64,000 bases of DNA from Triplophysa rosa (GCF_024868665.1 NC_079904.1:20147846-20211845), one strand, 5' to 3'; counted from the first letter of the stretch, positions 25,777-40,700 are shown. Made by a program: numbers and translations. Notes: generated by a model not told the origin, from the sequence alone.

Positions 25777-28700
25777 AATATAAAATATACAGTGCCTATA
25801 AAAAGTATTCACCCCCTTCATTTTTTGCACGTTTTGTTATGTTTATGCCTTACGTTAAACTACTATAATTTTTTTTTTTACATGAATCTATACGCCATAC
25901 ACCATAATAACAAAGCAAAAACCTAATTTATTAGTTAAATCTAATTTACTTTGCATATTTATAAAAAATAAAACTGAAATAATTACATTCCATAAGAATT
26001 CATTCCCTTTTCTGGGACACTTGAAATTTAGCTCAGAAGCATTCCAGTTTTGCTTGTTGACGTTACTACACTTTAAGTAGAGTTAACCTGTGGCAAAGCT
26101 CCATGATTATATATGCAGATGGGAGAAACATAAAGAAGGACAAACATCACTGCAACACTCCACCAATCTGGCAATATGACAGAGTGGTTAAACTCAAGCC
26201 TCTCAGTGAAGACGCATGAAAAAAACTTGTCAAAACTAAACTGTCAGAAACCAGATTCTTTGGTCTGAATGAATATCAGTTTCAAGCATCACACCTTCAG
26301 GAAACCAAGCACTGCTTTTCGCCTGCACAACACCATCCCAAAAGTAAAGTGTGGTATTATGCTGTATTAACAGCATCATGCTTTGTAGCTCGAGTTGCGA
26401 GGTTTCTCTGAATAACAGCGCTTGTACAGCCAGCTAAAGAGAGGGCTCTGTAAACTGTGTGTCTGTATTAAAGGTTTTATTGTGTATGAACTGAATTTGA
26501 GGACTGCATCCTCATATAAACAAAGATATTGCATCTCAAAATAAAGAGTCGACTCTGAATCGCCAGAACGAGTCGTTATTTTTTCGAAGCTCAGGCCTGT
26601 AATTTTCAGACGTTTTATTACACACCACAGAAAAAAATGGCGGGTGCGACCCTGCGTGAGAAAATAGATGTGTGGCGTGAGAGCATGAGAAAACAGTCAA
26701 TTACGAGAGTCTCAAGGCGAATGTGTAAGAGCCCTGCGTTTAAAAGCTGTAATGTTTCATCAGGTATCCACGTTAGCACTCTTGGCTAACGCATTAACAT
26801 TGCCTTACTGTGCTGCGTTCACTGTTTAGCTGTGGGTCGGTTTGCTTGCATAAGTGTCATTATCTTTATAACACAAATCAATGCCATTTTTGTAACCTTA
26901 CAGTGTACGAAGCAGAAATGTACATGTGCGTCTGTCTATGCGGAAAGACCAATCACAACAGACTTTGAATCTTCAAACTGCTTGGAAGGAACCATTTAGA
27001 GATCTTTGAAAAATGATGTGATGATAAATGAATATTTTAAAGATGCCATGAATTAAAACCACAATTTTAACCCGAGCTTTTGTTATATAAGAGGGAATCG
27101 TATTCACGTGAACATCATGTAAGTGTCAGACCTGAAAACGCCCTTGTTACTGAGATTACAACTGTTATTTGCGAACCCAGCGAACACCAGGTTCTGGAAT
27201 GCATGTATCAATGACGACATTGATAGGTTGAACACCGCCTCCACAGAAAGAATATCAACGACTACTTCTCTAGCCCGCCCATTTGTGGAGAGACTAAAAT
27301 TAAAAAGCAGTGCTATGCCATCAATATTGGATCCGATAGGAATGGCGCAGCAATCTTATGTGAGTAAAACATTTTTGTACTATGCGTCACTATTGCTTTG
27401 TTAGAGATCGCTTGATATGCCCTGAGCACTATTCGCACAAGAGTAGTATTACATGGGGACCTTGAACGTTAGTCATTTGTATTAATTTCAGAGGTTGTCT
27501 GTGATCTTAAGCCCGTGCGAATCAGGATCTCTGTGATTTGGCGGGCTCATATATAATTTTTCAAGGTTTTATCCACCGTTTGCGAATAATGGAAGTGTTT
27601 TGGTATTATTTCGGGTGCTGGGTCATATCCATAAGTTACCGGGAGTCTCCCATTTGTTTATTTATCATGGAAACTCTCGTAACATTTGAGACGCGCGATC
27701 GCGGTGATCTTTTGTCCAGTTCACGATCACGAGTCTCAATTGCTGACAGGTACGGTCATATATAATTAAACGCAATACAACTATAGGCTATATAAACTAT
27801 ACGCAAAGCCTCGCCATCACATCCGGGAAATAAATCAGTAAATTTGAGTAAAATCATCCCGTGCGAATGCGTCACATGAAATACAGATGTGGGAAGGTCA
27901 TTTATAAATCACACGAGGTCACTAGATAATGCTAATCTCATGCAAATGGTGCTAATGTGTAACCTAACGTTTCGTCTCTAACCAAATTCACAGAAGGCTC
28001 CAAATAAGTTTACTACGCAAACTGCTATCCAATCATAGCAGCGGGCATTTACTTCCAAGCCTTCATGGCGGAACACCCATTAAAACCGAGCGTTTGTTGA
28101 GCCGACCTCAAAACCCGGGTAGAGAATAGCCTATTAATTATTGATTTTGATGTTTTTAAATGTAAAAACGCGAACGTCTTAAGTAGACCTCATACAACAG
28201 TATACAGGGTATCTGCAGGTTTCTGAGAGTCAGATTTAAGACTTTTTAAGACCTTTTTAATACGGTGCAGAATGAAATTTAAGACCAATTTCATAGCAAC
28301 AAATTTGCACTTCCCCAATGCTAAAGCTCCAACTTTTCTCCATGTGGTAATGTCCAGTCCACTCACCTAACGAACCCCCCGCAAACGTGTTATTTGTTAG
28401 TTGGTTCCGCCTATTTTGTTCTGCGTGACAAATAGACATACATGATTTTAAAACGAAAATAAAATCTTCTTTACAGTGTTGGTTCGACTGCATTTCTAAG
28501 ACCTTGGAAACGCGGATTTAAGACATTTTAAATGCTAATAAAGGCCTTATTTTGACATTATGGAATTTAAGACTTTTTAAGACATTTTAAGGATCCGCAG
28601 ACACCCAAGTATAAAACAAGACCAGTTCATTACTCCTTTAGGAAAATGACAGTGTTTTTTGACCTTGGATGAATATAAACCTGTTGTTGGGGACTCCAAT

Positions 28701-31700
28701 ACAATATTAGGACATTAAAAATATAGCATAATGTGCACTTTAAGGACAACTTAGTCTATGTTCTTGAGTGGCCCAGCCAGTGCTCCGGCTTGAACCCAAC
28801 TGAACATCTGTTTAAAACTGTATAAAAGGTCCTGGTCGAGTTTGAGAGGATCTGAGGAGAATGACAGAAAGTTGCCAAATGCAGATGTGTAAAGCTTGTC
28901 ACATAATACCAAAAAGACTTCAGGTTATAAAGGTGTTTTAACCAAGAGCTGAGTTAAGGGTATGAATACCTTTGCAATTTACTTATTTCAGTTTTTTCCT
29001 TTTTACATTTTTTCCAAAGTTGTCACAATTATTTGCTTCGTCAATATGGTGCATGGAGTGTAGATTGATGTGAAAAAAGTAACTTGAATTAGTTTAACAA
29101 TAGGCAGCAACAAAACAAAATGTGAAAAAAATTAAGGGGAGTGAATACTTTTTATAGGCACTGTATGTATGTATGTATGTATGTTGTAACTGTCACAGTA
29201 TTCATACATTTTGAAAAAAATATTGCATCAAAATACTTGACGTCACATGGTTGCAATCTAAACCCTTTCTCTTAATGCCACGGCAAAGCACACACGTTTC
29301 CCATAGATGTAAATACATAGCAGTAAAATATGGTATATGGTAAATATCGATGCCAATTTGGTAGACATCGCCCAACCCTAATCTTGTATATATTAAATTA
29401 AAATGAAAGATTTTTGGTTATTAATATGTGTGTTTATTAAGTCTTTATTTTCTTTCATATTTTATATTACAGCACCTTATATCTACAGAAGAACTGATTA
29501 GAGTGTCCGTGTTAAGTTTGGCTGCCTACGCAAGAGCAACCATTTAAACGTCATCGAAAAAGAAAATGGCAGCCTCCTTAGGTTAAAATTAGTATTTTTT
29601 TTTTCAAGAAAATGTAAATATTTGATGCGTTTCTAATAACAAATGCTAGTAGTGTAAGGCTAATACAACCTATTAAGGCATACAAGTGTTCCTAGTCAGG
29701 GATCCCTTTAACAAATCCATCAGACTGCAGGAGTGGAAAGAGGATCGAGTGGGATTTTGTGTTTCTGATTACTTGCAGTCTCTTTAATGATTTGTCAATC
29801 ATCACTGCTTAATATTTGGGGACTAAACCCAATGCTATGCTTGGTAGAACTCTTTTTATGCTGTTGCCTAATTTGAGTACTGCGTGTGCAAAGAGGCGTC
29901 ACCAGGTTTTTGCGTAGTTTAAGGTTAAAGTTAGCAGGTCCAGTTATCCAAGTTATCCAAATTATAGATGATACCTTTGTAATATCCTTTAGTGTCCGTC
30001 CATGTATGTTTCTCTTTGCACATGTTTGATGATCAGCAGTAATTTCAGCCAAATAAACCTGAGAAGAAAAATACTGATTAGTTTCAAAGTGGTAGAGCTA
30101 CGTCAAAGCCAACATTAGCATTTTAATTATTGTGCTGTATGCTGTCATTCAACTAAAATGAAATGTCAAACTAGCTCACCTCAAATCCTTTTGTCTTGGC
30201 AGCACTCCAGAACTGATCAAAGTACTTCACTTTATCATTGATGGCATCCAGAATTATGAAGGGAAAGAATCCATCATCCAGTGTTTTCTTGAATGTTTTC
30301 AACATACTGCTTCGATATGTGTCTTCCATTTCTGGTTCATATTCATATTCAAGCACCTAATGAAGAAAATTTAGATAATCAGGTGCAAAAATTTCCTTGA
30401 GAAGAATAATAAACAGACACAAGTTCAAACCTTGTTCTTGACACGTTTCCCAGTATCAGGGTCCTTCTGAACCTTTTCCACTTCAGTCATGAAATAATCA
30501 TCCAGACCCAGAACTCTGGGTGGCGCACCACCACATTCAACTTCTTTGTCCTATTTAGGCATATTCGTTCAATTTATAAAATGACAAACCAGAAAATACA
30601 AAATTTCATTACCAAACTCTAGCTTTTCTCCTTTAATTCTATGATGCTTTGTTTGACATATCTTTAAAACTTCTGCCTGAAATGTATGCTTTCACCACAA
30701 CATAACACTTGAAGATTACAGCAAGAAATGTTAAAGAACAAAATATTTATACCCTAATAAGTTTTGCTACATGACTTTTGCCACTTCCCGGTAATCCACG
30801 CATAATGACCACAATCTGAAGAGGAAAAAGGCATGTAAGTTTCAAAGAGCATATTATTAACTGTGTAAAAACTAAAGAAATACTGGAATACCCTTTCAGG
30901 TCTGGTTTCTCGCCCTGGGGGTTTGAGGATGTCTTCAGCATTCTTTGTCTCTGGTTTCTTCTCCACACGAGGAGGAGCAACAGATGTAGAAGGGGGCACT
31001 GATGAGGATGGAGGAGGGCGCTCATCTGAATAGCTCCTCCGATCATCTAGAAAAGAGTAGCAGACATTCCTACACAGCTTTCAAAAATCCCTTAACATTT
31101 GTTCTTTAGTGTAGTATTAAAATGGGTAAAAAGTAATTTAAATGACCTCAGTCTAAGGTTTAATTGATAAATTACTTACTTGCGTAGCTTGAGGATCCAT
31201 GCTCATAATTCTCAAGACTCCTTTCATAGGAAGACCTGTCATATCCTGTCTGGTTATACATTTCTCGCTCCCTGCTCAAGCGGCTTGGGTAGTCTCTTTC
31301 TCTCTCCCTATGCCCTGGACGAGGCCCGAGTGGAGAACTAAATCCACACATAAAAAATAATCATTTTCACAAATCGTGTCAAAATCAGGCTGATTTTTTT
31401 ATTGTTTGTCTAGATACCCTTTGCTTAACCTAACCAAACATTCCTAAGGGGCGATTCACATTTCGCGTCTAAAACCACAGGGAAAACGCGAGCCTCTGAA
31501 AAGCTGAACTATTTCCATCTCAATGCGTCTCATCTCCCTTTTTGCGCGCGCCTGCCACGTGTCTACATTTAAAATAACGAACTTGCGCATGCAAAAGACA
31601 TGAAATGTGAATCGCCCCTACAACTGTGAAAGAAATATTCTACTCACCTAAATAAGGAAATTCATAGCTTACAATATGAGTCAGCTATGCAATAAGACAA

Positions 31701-34700
31701 ACATTCTTTTTATTTGCCCAGACTGCATGAACATAATATTATAAAACTATGTAATACATACCGTTCATCTTGTAAGTAACGATCTCTTTCATATCTGTCT
31801 TTCTCATAGTCCAGAGGTGGTTTATCCCTGTACGGATCTCGCTCCCACTCCCTGTCGTAACTCCTGGGACCACCATATGGGTCATTTCTTCTGTCATAGT
31901 ATGGATCTCGGTAGCCAAGTGGCTCTAACCCTGAAAGATTGAATAAGTTAACTGGCTGAAACACATTATTATAATCTAAAAACGTGTTTTCATATCAACA
32001 AAACACAACCAACCCTTCTCATAAAGTCGTTCATGTGGCAGTGGGCCAGGCCTTAACACTATCCTCTCGCCATAAGAAATTCTTTCCACCGTCGCACCTA
32101 CATCTGCCAACCAAAGAACACAATGTAGTCTGACTAGATACATTTAGAAATATATTATTTGACATATACTTACCACGCCCATGCCCATAGTCCACTGTTT
32201 TAGTAATGAATGTGGCGGTAGGGGCAGGTGCTGACGAAGTAAAGTCTGCCATTTGATTTGAAGGGAGCAAGCCAACTTCTATGGGTTTATCAGGAGTATG
32301 TCCTTTTTCTGATAATAAATTGGTAGCCTTAAAAGAGAAACTGTTTGTTGTCAGTGGCTGTCGTCATAACATGCTTTTACACTACTGAAAAATTGTTTGC
32401 AAATCAAATATCACAATTACGAATCCATGAGTAACATACATGAAGAGCACTTTTAACCTCAGGTGGAATTTCCAATCCAAGAATACCAGGGGGAAGTGAA
32501 GGCAACCCAATCGATTCTGGGTTGACCGCTTCTCCGAACGTCATATTAGTTTCCTGGAGTTCTCTAAACGCAAATTTGTTAAGTTTATAAATCATCTTAG
32601 CCAGCTGAACAGTGTGGTTTGTTCTATCACTGATTTAACTGTAAAAACATATTTACCTTATCATTTTCAGCTCCTGGGCAGCTTTGAGGATGATCTCATG
32701 CTGCCTTTGAGAAAGAGCAAGTACAGTTTTAGCTGCACCAGGAGAAGACTGCTCAAGTGGGGTGTCTGGTGCTTGAGATGGGGGCAGGCCAGCTGAGGGA
32801 TCTAGGTTTCTCTCAAAATGTGCGTTAGATTCACAAACCGGATGAGAAAAACCTCTTTCTGGGGGGGGTGGAGGTGGGGCCCTATCCCAGTCAGGCTGAG
32901 AGTGAAATGAAGGCTCCCTTTCACTATATGGTGTGTCATCAGGATAACCAGGCCTTCTTTCTTCTTTATATAATCCCTCTTCCTCATATGGGAACAATCT
33001 TTCACTTTCTTCTAACCACCGATTTTCTCTAATGGGCTCTGGTGGACCATGTGGTGGATAATCTCGATCAGGATGCCCCCTGCCCCATTCATCATGAGAA
33101 CTGTAATACTCATCATCTTGCTCATAATCTGAATATTCATGAGCTGGCCTTATGTACCTAAAATCCTCAGGGCTACATTGATATTCCTCCTCATGTGCTC
33201 CTTCATGAGCCATCTCTCTACGCCACCTGTCCCTTGGCATTGGGGGTCTCATGGGTGGTCTTGCACCTCTAGCTATTATTTCATGAGGAGGTAAAGGAGG
33301 CTGTTGAAGTCCTCTTCCATGCCATCCAGGATCTCTGTCCACTTCATCGCCATATTCAGGTTGATCAGGTTCTCTCAAGCCTTCATGTGGTGCAGGTGGC
33401 CGTCGTGGTGGTGGAGGTCTCCATGGACCTGCACCACGCCTCAATCGTGGCCCTAAACCCCCACGACTCATGTGAGGAGGTCCCTGTTCCATACACCCAG
33501 GAGGAGGGGGTCGTATTGGGCCATGATGCATAAACCGGGGTTGAAAAGGGGGCCTTCTAGGGCCACCTGGAGGAAATGGAAGTCTAGTGTTGATGGGAGG
33601 TCTTCTTTCTGTCCAGTATGGATCCTCCTCCTCCCAGTAATCCTGTGATGGTTCCTCCCAGTGCTCTTCTGAATGGGTGCTCTCTAGGTGCTCCCTGTGA
33701 CCCACCGGAATTCTTCTATCTCTAGGCATTTCATGGTACGTTTCTGTAAAGTGGAGTTCCTCTGGATGCCACATCTCATGGGGCGCTCCCTGGTCATCCA
33801 CTCTTTCAGGTTCATCTAAAGAGGGCTCTCTCCATGCCAAATCATGGTCCTCTCTGTGCATGTCATCGGGTGCCTGGTGATCATAAGGAGCCTCCTCTAT
33901 AATTTCTCTCTGAGAGTTGGGATCTGGTCCTCCAAACTGCCCTCGACCACGTCCACGACCCCTGCCTCGAAGAGGTATCAGGACTTGGCCCCTGCCCCGT
34001 GGAGGTATCGGGCCTTGGCCCCTGCCTTGTGGAGGTATCGGGCCTTGGCCCCTTCCTCGTGGAGGTATCGGGCCATGGCCACTTCCTCTTCCACGTATGC
34101 CATGCAGCTGGCTTGTCTGATTTATAACCTGTGAGCCCCTGGGAGCCTCCTTAGGGGCATCAGGTTTAAACTGGTCATGTTGAGAAGGCTTTGTTTGTTG
34201 TGGTGGACCATTAGTCCTATGACCAGCTTTAGGAGGTTGTGAGCCAGAATTTTTCAAGTTTTTGTTTGTGGTGGTTAAACTTTCTGAAGGTAATGACGTT
34301 TTTATATCATCTGCTTTCAGCTTATCTGGTTTAGCAAGCTCTGAAATTACAATTTCAGAAGTTTTATCCTGACTTTGAGGAATGGGTCCGCTCTGAACAA
34401 AAAATCCATCCTCTGAGTCCAATATGTCATCCGTCAGTGACTGAGAAGTGGTAGCACCATCTTTTTCATTAACTACAGATATTTTTATTTTTTCTGGACC
34501 TGTCTGAGATAGAGGAGCTGGTGGAACATCAGGTTTAGATGACTGTTGTTTTGTTTGATTGTCAGGACCAAGACTGGACTGCGGACGAAACTCTGGCTGT
34601 TGAGGTGGTGCAGGGGGTCTTTCAAAGCGTGTGGGTAGATTCTGCCTAGGAGGATTGTCAGGTATCTGTACAGCCTCTGGACAAGGAGCACTGGGTCTGG

Positions 34701-37700
34701 GAGGTCTGTTAAACCGCTGACAAGTGTCAAACCTAGGTGGCCCACTGAACCGTTGCTGTTGTTGCTGTTCAAAGCGTGGGCCTCTGGTACCCTCAAATCT
34801 GTAAAATTAAATAACTGAATAAATAAAATCAGTATTATAATTATAAAAAGACATGTAACCTAAAAAATCCAGACTTTTACCTTTGATTTCCTATGGGTCC
34901 AGGAGGTCTAATGCCTGGTCCAGGTCCTCCAGCAGATCCAGTAGTTTTACATGTTTCAGAAACAGAATCTTTCACAGCAGGCGAGTAAACTTCTGGAGGT
35001 TTTGAAGATGATGGACCTTGTGTAATAACTGGTCCAGAATCTGGAGGACCATGTCCAGAAATGGCATCCATGTTAACAGGTTGAGGCACAGATGGGATCC
35101 CTGGGCTGGTTAAATGAATGTTTCCATTTGGTCCTGGGGGCCTATTTTGTCCATATAGTCCCATCATGCCTCCATAAGCAGGACCAGTACCATAGGGATG
35201 CTGCATAGCTCTAAGAGTTGTGACTCTTTCTTGCAGATGAGTAGAAGTTGAATTCATTTGTTCTTGCCATTGTCTCCACTGCGCTTCATAATCCTGTAGC
35301 TGGTCTTTGTGTGGATATGACTGAAACTGTTCTAGCCACAATCTAAAGTGTCTGTCCCATTCTTGGAACAATGGAGCAAACCTCTGTTGTTGTAATTCAT
35401 AGTGTTGCAACTGCATGTCCGGGGGCATTGTCTAGGGGGATAACATGTAATAAATGCAACAATCAGGCCCCATTCTACTTTCTCGAACTTTTTAATTTAC
35501 ATGTTTTACATTTAATGTCAGTAATGATCAAACAAAAACTTGTAATTCACAGAATCAGGGTTTTACCTGCAATGAAATTTTCGACCACCAAGACAAAATT
35601 TTGCCCAGCTAAAGGTTTATTTGATAATTGAATGTGATTTATGAGTGAAAGATGACTGCCCCTCTTGTGATGACAGCAGGAACAAGCAAGCAGAGAGCCC
35701 CGGCACTGTTTCTGTCTTCAAACTAAGTACTACGCGTGATTGACATAATTCGGTGTTCAGATCGGTCTGATATGAAAAAAGTACAGTGGTAACAGACTGC
35801 TCCATATGCTTTTTAAATGCTCTTGTGGATTGTTGATGTCATACGCTGATCGCTCTGTGCAGTGTCGAATGAAGTCGAACATGCTAAGCTCTGCTCTCTC
35901 TCGCACGTATTAATCAAAATCAACTGACACAATGATAAAAGGTTTAAAGACTGAATCCATTTTTCACATGGCACATTCAGAAAACATTTTTACCTGAATT
36001 ACAGCTGTGTGTGATTTAGGCTCCAAAAACATGTTGTCTTCTCTGATGTAAATGTGCCCTGGGGTCTCATTTATAAAAGTGTGTGTAGGATCCTTACTAA
36101 AAGTGTACGTTCACCCAAAAGCCAAAAACAGCGTACGGCAAAAAATATTCTGACTTATAAAACCGTGCGTACGCACACCTGTAAGCAATATTCGCTTTGT
36201 AAATCACAGATCACCTGCAAGTGTGTGTACGTGAATCAGCCTCCTATCCTGCCCTGTACACGCCCATTTTTACCCATTAATTGTCAATGCAAAGCACCTC
36301 ATGAATACTGATTTGTATATTAATAAGACTGGCATCCAATCCGCTTGTCAAGCCTGACGTCACGCACCATAATGGACATATACCGTTTCCGAGTCCAATC
36401 GCTATCAGATGCTATAGAAAAATAACAAAAAATATATATAAAACTGCCGAAAACCCCCGATCCCATCGTTTATCTCCGTAACGAAATCACAAATGGCCAC
36501 ACATGTGATTCACTACGATTTACAAATTAACAATTGTTATAATTACTAATAATAGTTATTATTATAATTATATTAAAGCCAAAGAAGGTCTCTGCAGCAT
36601 TTATATGCTTGCAGCATTTAGATTGATCATTAACACCTCATTAAAATCACCTCATTAATTAGTGGTGTCCTTCACCTGAGATAACATTAGAAGACATAAT
36701 TGTAAAAGACAAATGTTTTTTCATTCCGGTTTTGTTATGACCACAGTTAGGACTGATAACGAGGACATAAAGAGAAACAATTGTGCGAGAGCTTAATGGC
36801 TGTATTTCCATACTTTGACATTCGATGATTATGCACAGTATTTAAGGAAAATATATTTAGTATTTATTTACACGGTGTTCTGCAGTTATCTAATGGTATT
36901 TGATGCTGTCCTGTATTCAGTCGGATCATCTCCTCATCATGTGCTCATAGTGTGATGGTGAGACAGCACTGATTAAATATTTAGATTTAATTTTTATTTA
37001 ATATTTGAGTTGGATTTTACAAGAAAGTGCAAGAAACAATTATCACTCAATACAAGCGCAAATAACTCGAGATTTAGATTTAATCTTTGTGATAATGTGG
37101 ATCTTTACCGAATATGTGGTCAAATTAAATGTGTGTGAGGTATTAATGCTCATAATCATTTTTATCACATACACTTTCTGCAATCTAACTTGAATTAACT
37201 CACCATTTGTGTCGACCCTTGTCTCCAGAATGTGCGTATGCATGGGTCAGAGTTTGCTCACATGTGCGCACATTCTCCCGTAAAGTAGTGCTTTTAATAG
37301 ATCACAACCTTTACGTGGAAAGTGGCGTCACGTTTACAGCCCCATTTTGTGCGTACGCAACGTTTATAAATGAGACCCCTGAAATGTAGCAATAGTGGTT
37401 ATAATCCACAATATTTACAGTAATTCTAGGGCTGCAACTAACGATTATTTTGATAATCGATTAGTTGGGCGGTTATTTTTTCGATTAATCGATTAATCGG
37501 ATAAATGTTTAATTAGATCTTTTGCTTATAATGACTAAACCAGAGATGGGAAAAGTATACACAACTGAACTCATTTGCCTTCCCCCAAAATGTTGTGGAT
37601 GTCTCCCTAATTAACACACCAAGGCTGAGTTGATTCAGGTGTGTCATATTATAAGCAGCCAACAATAGTCTCTCCCAAACGTGGGAGGGATGGGGCGGTT

Positions 37701-40700
37701 GGCCAAAGAAATATATTTTTGTATCATTTAAAGTGAAATATTTGTCATTCAAATGTAGTGAAGTACAGTAAAGTATCCAGAAAAAATAATACGTAAGTAT
37801 AGTACAAAAAGTGTACTTCCTTACTTCCCACCTCTGATATAAATAAACCCCCAAATCAGGGTATTTCACCTATTATGTACTTTGCAAAGTGCAAACGCCA
37901 CAAATTGGGTTTTACAAATATAATCTTTAATTTAGTCATTTAAAACTCCCCTTTAAACATTAAAACTGCACGGCTTTAAAAGATGCATACAAAACACGTT
38001 TTACTTTAAAACTGCGCACCTCGCGCTGCACGGAGAGATGCGCGCGACTTTAAAACTGCGCGCCTCACGCTGCACGGAGAGACAAGTTTGACTTTAAAAC
38101 TGCGCAACTTCTGCTGCACAGAGAGACGCATGCACGGAGAGACACGTTAAAACTGCGCACCTCGCGCTGCACGGAGAGACGCGCGCACGGAGAGACAAGT
38201 TTGACTTTAAAACTGCGCATCTTGTGCTGCACGGAGAGACGCATGCACGGAGAGACGCGCGCGACTTTAAAACTGCGCACCTCGCGCTGCACGGAGAGAG
38301 GCGACTTTAAAACTGCATACCTCGCGCTGCACGGAGAGAGAAGTTTAACTTTAAAACTGTGCAGTTCATGCTGCACGGAGGGACATTTAAAAGTGAAGAA
38401 GACGCGCTTGATTTATAACTGCGCAGCTCGCAAGTGAGTGACGTCACAGACCAACTAATCGATAATGAAATTCGTTGACAACTATTTTCATTATCGATAA
38501 TTATCGATTTTATCGATTAGTTGTTGCAGCCCTAAGTAATTCAATTCTATGTGGGTAGAATAAGAAATGTTATTTAAAATAATGGAGTAGAAAATAGTAA
38601 CATTGATATAATTACATGAATACTAATAGAAAATTACTCGCATTTTTAAATACATTTTTTGGAGACGGCAAGAAAGTGAGAGTGAAATGTTTGTTTCAGT
38701 CAAAGAATGTTATAGCCATAGCCGCGGGAAGTGGGGGAAAAACTGAAACAGTGTCAAAGATAAATTAAGGCAGAGACAATTTGCACTAGGTCCACCCACG
38801 AATATGTGATTGGAATAGAGAAAGTGTAAGTACGGCGCTATTTTGAACAGTGACTCCAGTGGCGTAAGGTGTAAAGTCTGTATAACATGACACAGGAGTC
38901 CGGGGTTCTAATCCAACTCTCCCATTTTTCAATAAATTTGATTCAAGACTTACAATAAGGTTAGGGGTGTAGGGCTTTAATATCTCAATAAGTTGCCATC
39001 ATTTCAATAATTTTTATAAATATAATGATTTACACTCTGTTATTATTGCATAATGTTTAATGCACAACGATACTGAGGTGCAAATAGTAACGTTATCTGC
39101 CACTATTTATACGTAGCAATAGCATCTAACTACTATTTCTATTTTTTTCTACTATAACGCACGCGTTGTAAAACTGAGCTCAAAACATGTGAACGCAACA
39201 GACTCTACTCTAGATCAGCGGAATGATCTGACGACTAACGTAATTTTCTCTAGCCCATGTCCTGAAGCGCATTTCAAGCCCGTTTAAATGTACAGACCCA
39301 CTGCCACAAAGCCTGTTGTTTTCATTAAAATTATTGTGTACCATATATGATTTTTTTAAAGCACTGCTTAGTTTGTAACTTGACTACTGTTATGCATATA
39401 ATAATTGTAGGGTAATTGTAAAACTTCACATTATAAAGTTAATTGGTAAAAAGTTAAGATTTGATTCTGTTGCAAAAAACTAAAGGAATAATTTATTGTT
39501 TTAAAATATGTCGAATTTTGTCATTTTTATTGTGTTAAAAGCTTAATATTAATACAATTACATTTAAAGAAATGTCCTGTTTAAATTAAAACGGATGTGT
39601 CAAAATGTATTCCCCCCAAAATCTTTAAATCCCCCATTGCTAATCATGTAAGGGGGGAATTCCCACCAGTATAAAAACAAAATTCAGGCCCTGCCAATAA
39701 AGTGTTATCTGTAATTTGGAATTGGTTCAGTTTTGCAGCATCAGGCACAGAACAAACAACACTCCGCTGCAAAGTGTGTTTGAAGTCTGTTGCTAGCAAA
39801 GATTGCAGTACGACCAATTTATTGCAGCACCTCACACAGAAAAATCGATTTAAATCGTAAATCTGATTTTTTTGTGAAAAAATCTGGGATTTTTTAGGCC
39901 ATATCTCCCAGCCCTAGTGATGACCCAAAAATTCTGTCATCATTTACTCACCCTCTTGTCATTTCAAACCTGTATGACTTTCTTCCGCAGAACACAAAAG
40001 ATATTTTGAAAAATGTTGTTAAAGGGATTCTTGAAATTGAAATGCAGACACACGAACTGGCCAGGATTTGAGACGTCGCCAAGCCATACTGAATACAACA
40101 TTGTTTGAGGTATAAGTACAATCTAACTGTTTCAGTATTCACTGCAGTTTTCCACCAGTAAAACATGATTTATCAGTGTACGACTGAGCAAACAGACATC
40201 ATTACGTCATGGCGTTAGCATCATTATGTTCAGCTTGCCATGTTTGAATGTAAGCAATCTGCCAAGTTGTAAATCCGAAGGTGAACGAATAACAAAGTTA
40301 TTAGCTTATAAAAAAGGTAATCGACTCTGAATCACGCGAACAAGTCATGACCTGTCCGAATCTTTAACCACAATGTATCTACGTCACTAGAAAAATCCCC
40401 GCCTAGGACTGACTGCGAAAACTTAACTCTCTCCTCCCCAAACACTGTACTAGCTCGTTCGTGACGTGTGCATCATGTCTAAGCGAAGCTGTGTTCTATG
40501 TAGTGAAACTAAGTCAGTCTTATTTTCACTACCAAAGGAAGAACTTCTGAGGAAAAAATGGTTACTATTTATTTTTCAAACGACACCAAAGGAGTATAAA
40601 CCGAACGTTTTACTTTGCGCGCGTCATTTTACCGAAGATTGCTTCATCAATCTTGGCGCCTTTACTGCAGGATACATTAAACGTCTTTCCTTAAAAGATG

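Larger units (their letters stand above)
26376..28745. mobile_element. THAP-family element lacking its THAP exon, itself invaded
   Basis: Shared words tie this block to the elements at 40.2 and 52.9 kb: AATAAAGAGTCGACTCTGAA, TTTAGCTGTGGGTC, AGACCAATCACAACAGACT, and TGTTGTTGGGGACTCCAATA (28682 on; compare 53999-54030). It ends near CTTTAAGG, where a TTAA can be read (28739-28742). The left limit is uncertain. It carries the insertions at 27429-27950 and 28207-28607. Confidence 0.55.
25790..29163. mobile_element. Tc1/mariner element with intact termini, interrupted
   Basis: The ends CAGTGCCTATAAAAAGTATT and AATACTTTTTATAGGCACTG are inverted and flanked by TA (25788-25789 and 29164-29165), the Tc1 signature. 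Left-hand interior 26090-26375 and right-hand interior 28750-28990 carry decayed transposase-like sequence (for example CACCATCCCAAAAGTAAAGT; GAGTGGCCCAGCCAGTGCTC). About 2.4 kb of other elements separates the halves. The coding frame is broken. Confidence 0.85.
37427..38534. mobile_element. hAT element with exact duplication, minisatellite-bearing
   Basis: The ends TAGGGCTGCAACTAACGATT and TCGATTAGTTGTTGCAGCCC are followed by TA and flanked by the 8-bp AGTAATTC on both sides (37419-37426, 38535-38542). It contains a foldback insertion (37541-37836) and a tandem array (38006-38395). An isolated end of the same family is at 52171-52290. Confidence 0.9.

Noticed and set aside
33844..34134. Plus-strand frames opposite the ylpm1 repeat
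   Set aside because: Antisense shadows of the RGRGQGPIPP coding repeat.
34485..34796. 103-codon minus-strand frame starting MRVPEAH
   Set aside because: Overlaps the true ylpm1 frame of exon 3, which is open to the acceptor at 34798 and matches the family.
38065..38437. Frames with CSARYAVLKS / GETRATLKLR repeats, also a CRISPR-like look
   Set aside because: Minisatellite of variable unit length without unique spacers of constant size; lies in a hAT element of a vertebrate genome.
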